Shown: positions 5,763-6,195 of the stretch, piece by piece
Layout: each line of letters opens with the position of its first letter
How positions within the stretch are numbered: position 1 is the first letter of the stretch
Assembly: GCA_964537965.1 (NCBI GenBank)
Contig: CAZIDB010000264.1
Span: 1-6,195, forward strand
Direction: 5' to 3'
Source: SURF-24 sp964537965
GTDB lineage: Bacteria > Bacteroidota > Ignavibacteria > Ignavibacteriales > SURF-24
DNA length: 6,195 nucleotides
The notes under the pieces: model-generated
The model's database searches: none
What the model saw: the letters and a program-made list of their open reading frames with translations, nothing else
What the model was told of the DNA's origin: nothing
Made by a program: the position numbers and the translations under genes

Positions 5763-6195
5763 TTAATAATCCAACAATGATGTGAAAAATATAAAATGAT
5801 TTTCAATTCCGCTTTTCCAGTATGCGGCATTATGATTCCCTGGTCTTGAAATGAATGTTGCCTTAATTTTGGATTGCAGACATTTCTCATAAAATTTTCT
5901 GTTCACATTGTATGCAAAATCTTCCGTACCGCACTCAAATAAAACTTGCTTGTCCGTTCCTGTAATTTTGTCAACTAAATTATAAACGGAATTGTTTTTC
6001 CAGTTATCGGGATGCTCTTCAATTTTTCCTAACGCGTTCAGCATACTCCACCTGTTAGGAAATTCTGTTATATCAAGTATACCGCTTAAACTGCCAGCGC
6101 TTTTAAATATATCCTGGTGTTTCAGGAATAAAAGAAAAGCTCCATGTCCCCCCATACTTAACCCGGTAATAAAGATTTCAGCGGTATCTATCCTG
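5763..6195 (-). CDS. Esterase D-type alpha/beta hydrolase, C-terminal part (runs off the window)
   Basis: The open frame continues to the window edge at 6194; the ATG at 6155 lies inside a conserved motif and is not the start. The visible 143 residues begin RIDTAEIFITGLSMGGHGA, with the nucleophile elbow G-L-S-M-G-G carrying the catalytic Ser at visible residue 13. Then come LSGILDITEF, the CGTEDFAYNVNRKFYE segment with the likely catalytic Asp, and ATFISRPGNHNAAYW with the likely catalytic His, followed by a normal C-terminus. This pattern is that of the putative esterase family PF00756 (tributyrin esterase EstA / S-formylglutathione hydrolase-like). The substrate and any signal peptide cannot be judged because the N-terminal part is missing. 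The gene has the same direction as the pspC-like unit but is separated by 123 bp, so it is probably a separate transcription unit. Confidence 0.87.
   Translation of the reverse strand, partial: RIDTAEIFITGLSMGGHGAFLLFLKHQDIFKSAGSLSGILDITEFPNRWSMLNALGKIEEHPDNWKNNSVYNLVDKITGTDKQVLFECGTEDFAYNVNRKFYEKCLQSKIKATFISRPGNHNAAYWKSGIENHFIFFTSLLDY

Overview
This is about 6.2 kb of AT-rich chromosomal DNA from a bacterium. I infer a member of the Bacteroidota/Ignavibacteriota (FCB) side of the tree. The reasons are the low GC, the housekeeping content, and the octamer TATATTTG, which fits the Bacteroidota -7 consensus TAnnTTTG and appears upstream of both the tRNA gene and prfB. The species cannot be fixed from the window. 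There are no mobile elements, CRISPR arrays or rRNA genes. All nine protein genes look intact except the last, which runs off the right edge.

Left edge (1-625, minus strand): the 5' end of a tRNA gene, probably tRNA-Gly, lies at the window boundary behind a good promoter. Next to it is a UPF0316 (DUF5698/DUF2179) membrane protein gene. A divergent intergenic region of about 93 bp follows.

Central plus-strand block (719-4301): pcm (protein repair methyltransferase), miaA (tRNA i6A37 synthesis, starting with TTG inside the end of pcm), prfB (release factor 2), yjbQ (UPF0047) starting 1 nt after prfB, and a short MGMT/ATL-family DNA-repair protein. The theme is translation and repair of macromolecules. 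The most notable item is prfB. Its reading frame is split by a programmed +1 frameshift with the classical Arg-Gly-Tyr-Leu-stop layout and an internal Shine-Dalgarno-like element, but the stop is UAA where UGA is usual. Annotated naively, the gene loses its first 70 codons.

Right minus-strand block (4311-5639): a tight two-gene envelope-stress-like unit. A PspC-domain protein is followed by a LiaF-like protein with a beta-repeat domain. Both carry the same LiaI/LiaF-type transmembrane hairpin, which suggests partners or products of a shared module. Upstream lies a 12-bp perfect palindrome with an additional ACCGAT half-site 21 bp away, a candidate operator. At the right edge is the C-terminal part of an esterase D-type alpha/beta hydrolase, with its Ser, Asp and His regions visible.

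Stop codons are TAA (most genes), TGA (yjbQ and the LiaF-like gene) and TAG (the UPF0316 gene). UGA is therefore a normal stop here and both release factors are needed. This makes the UAA in the prfB recoding site more interesting.
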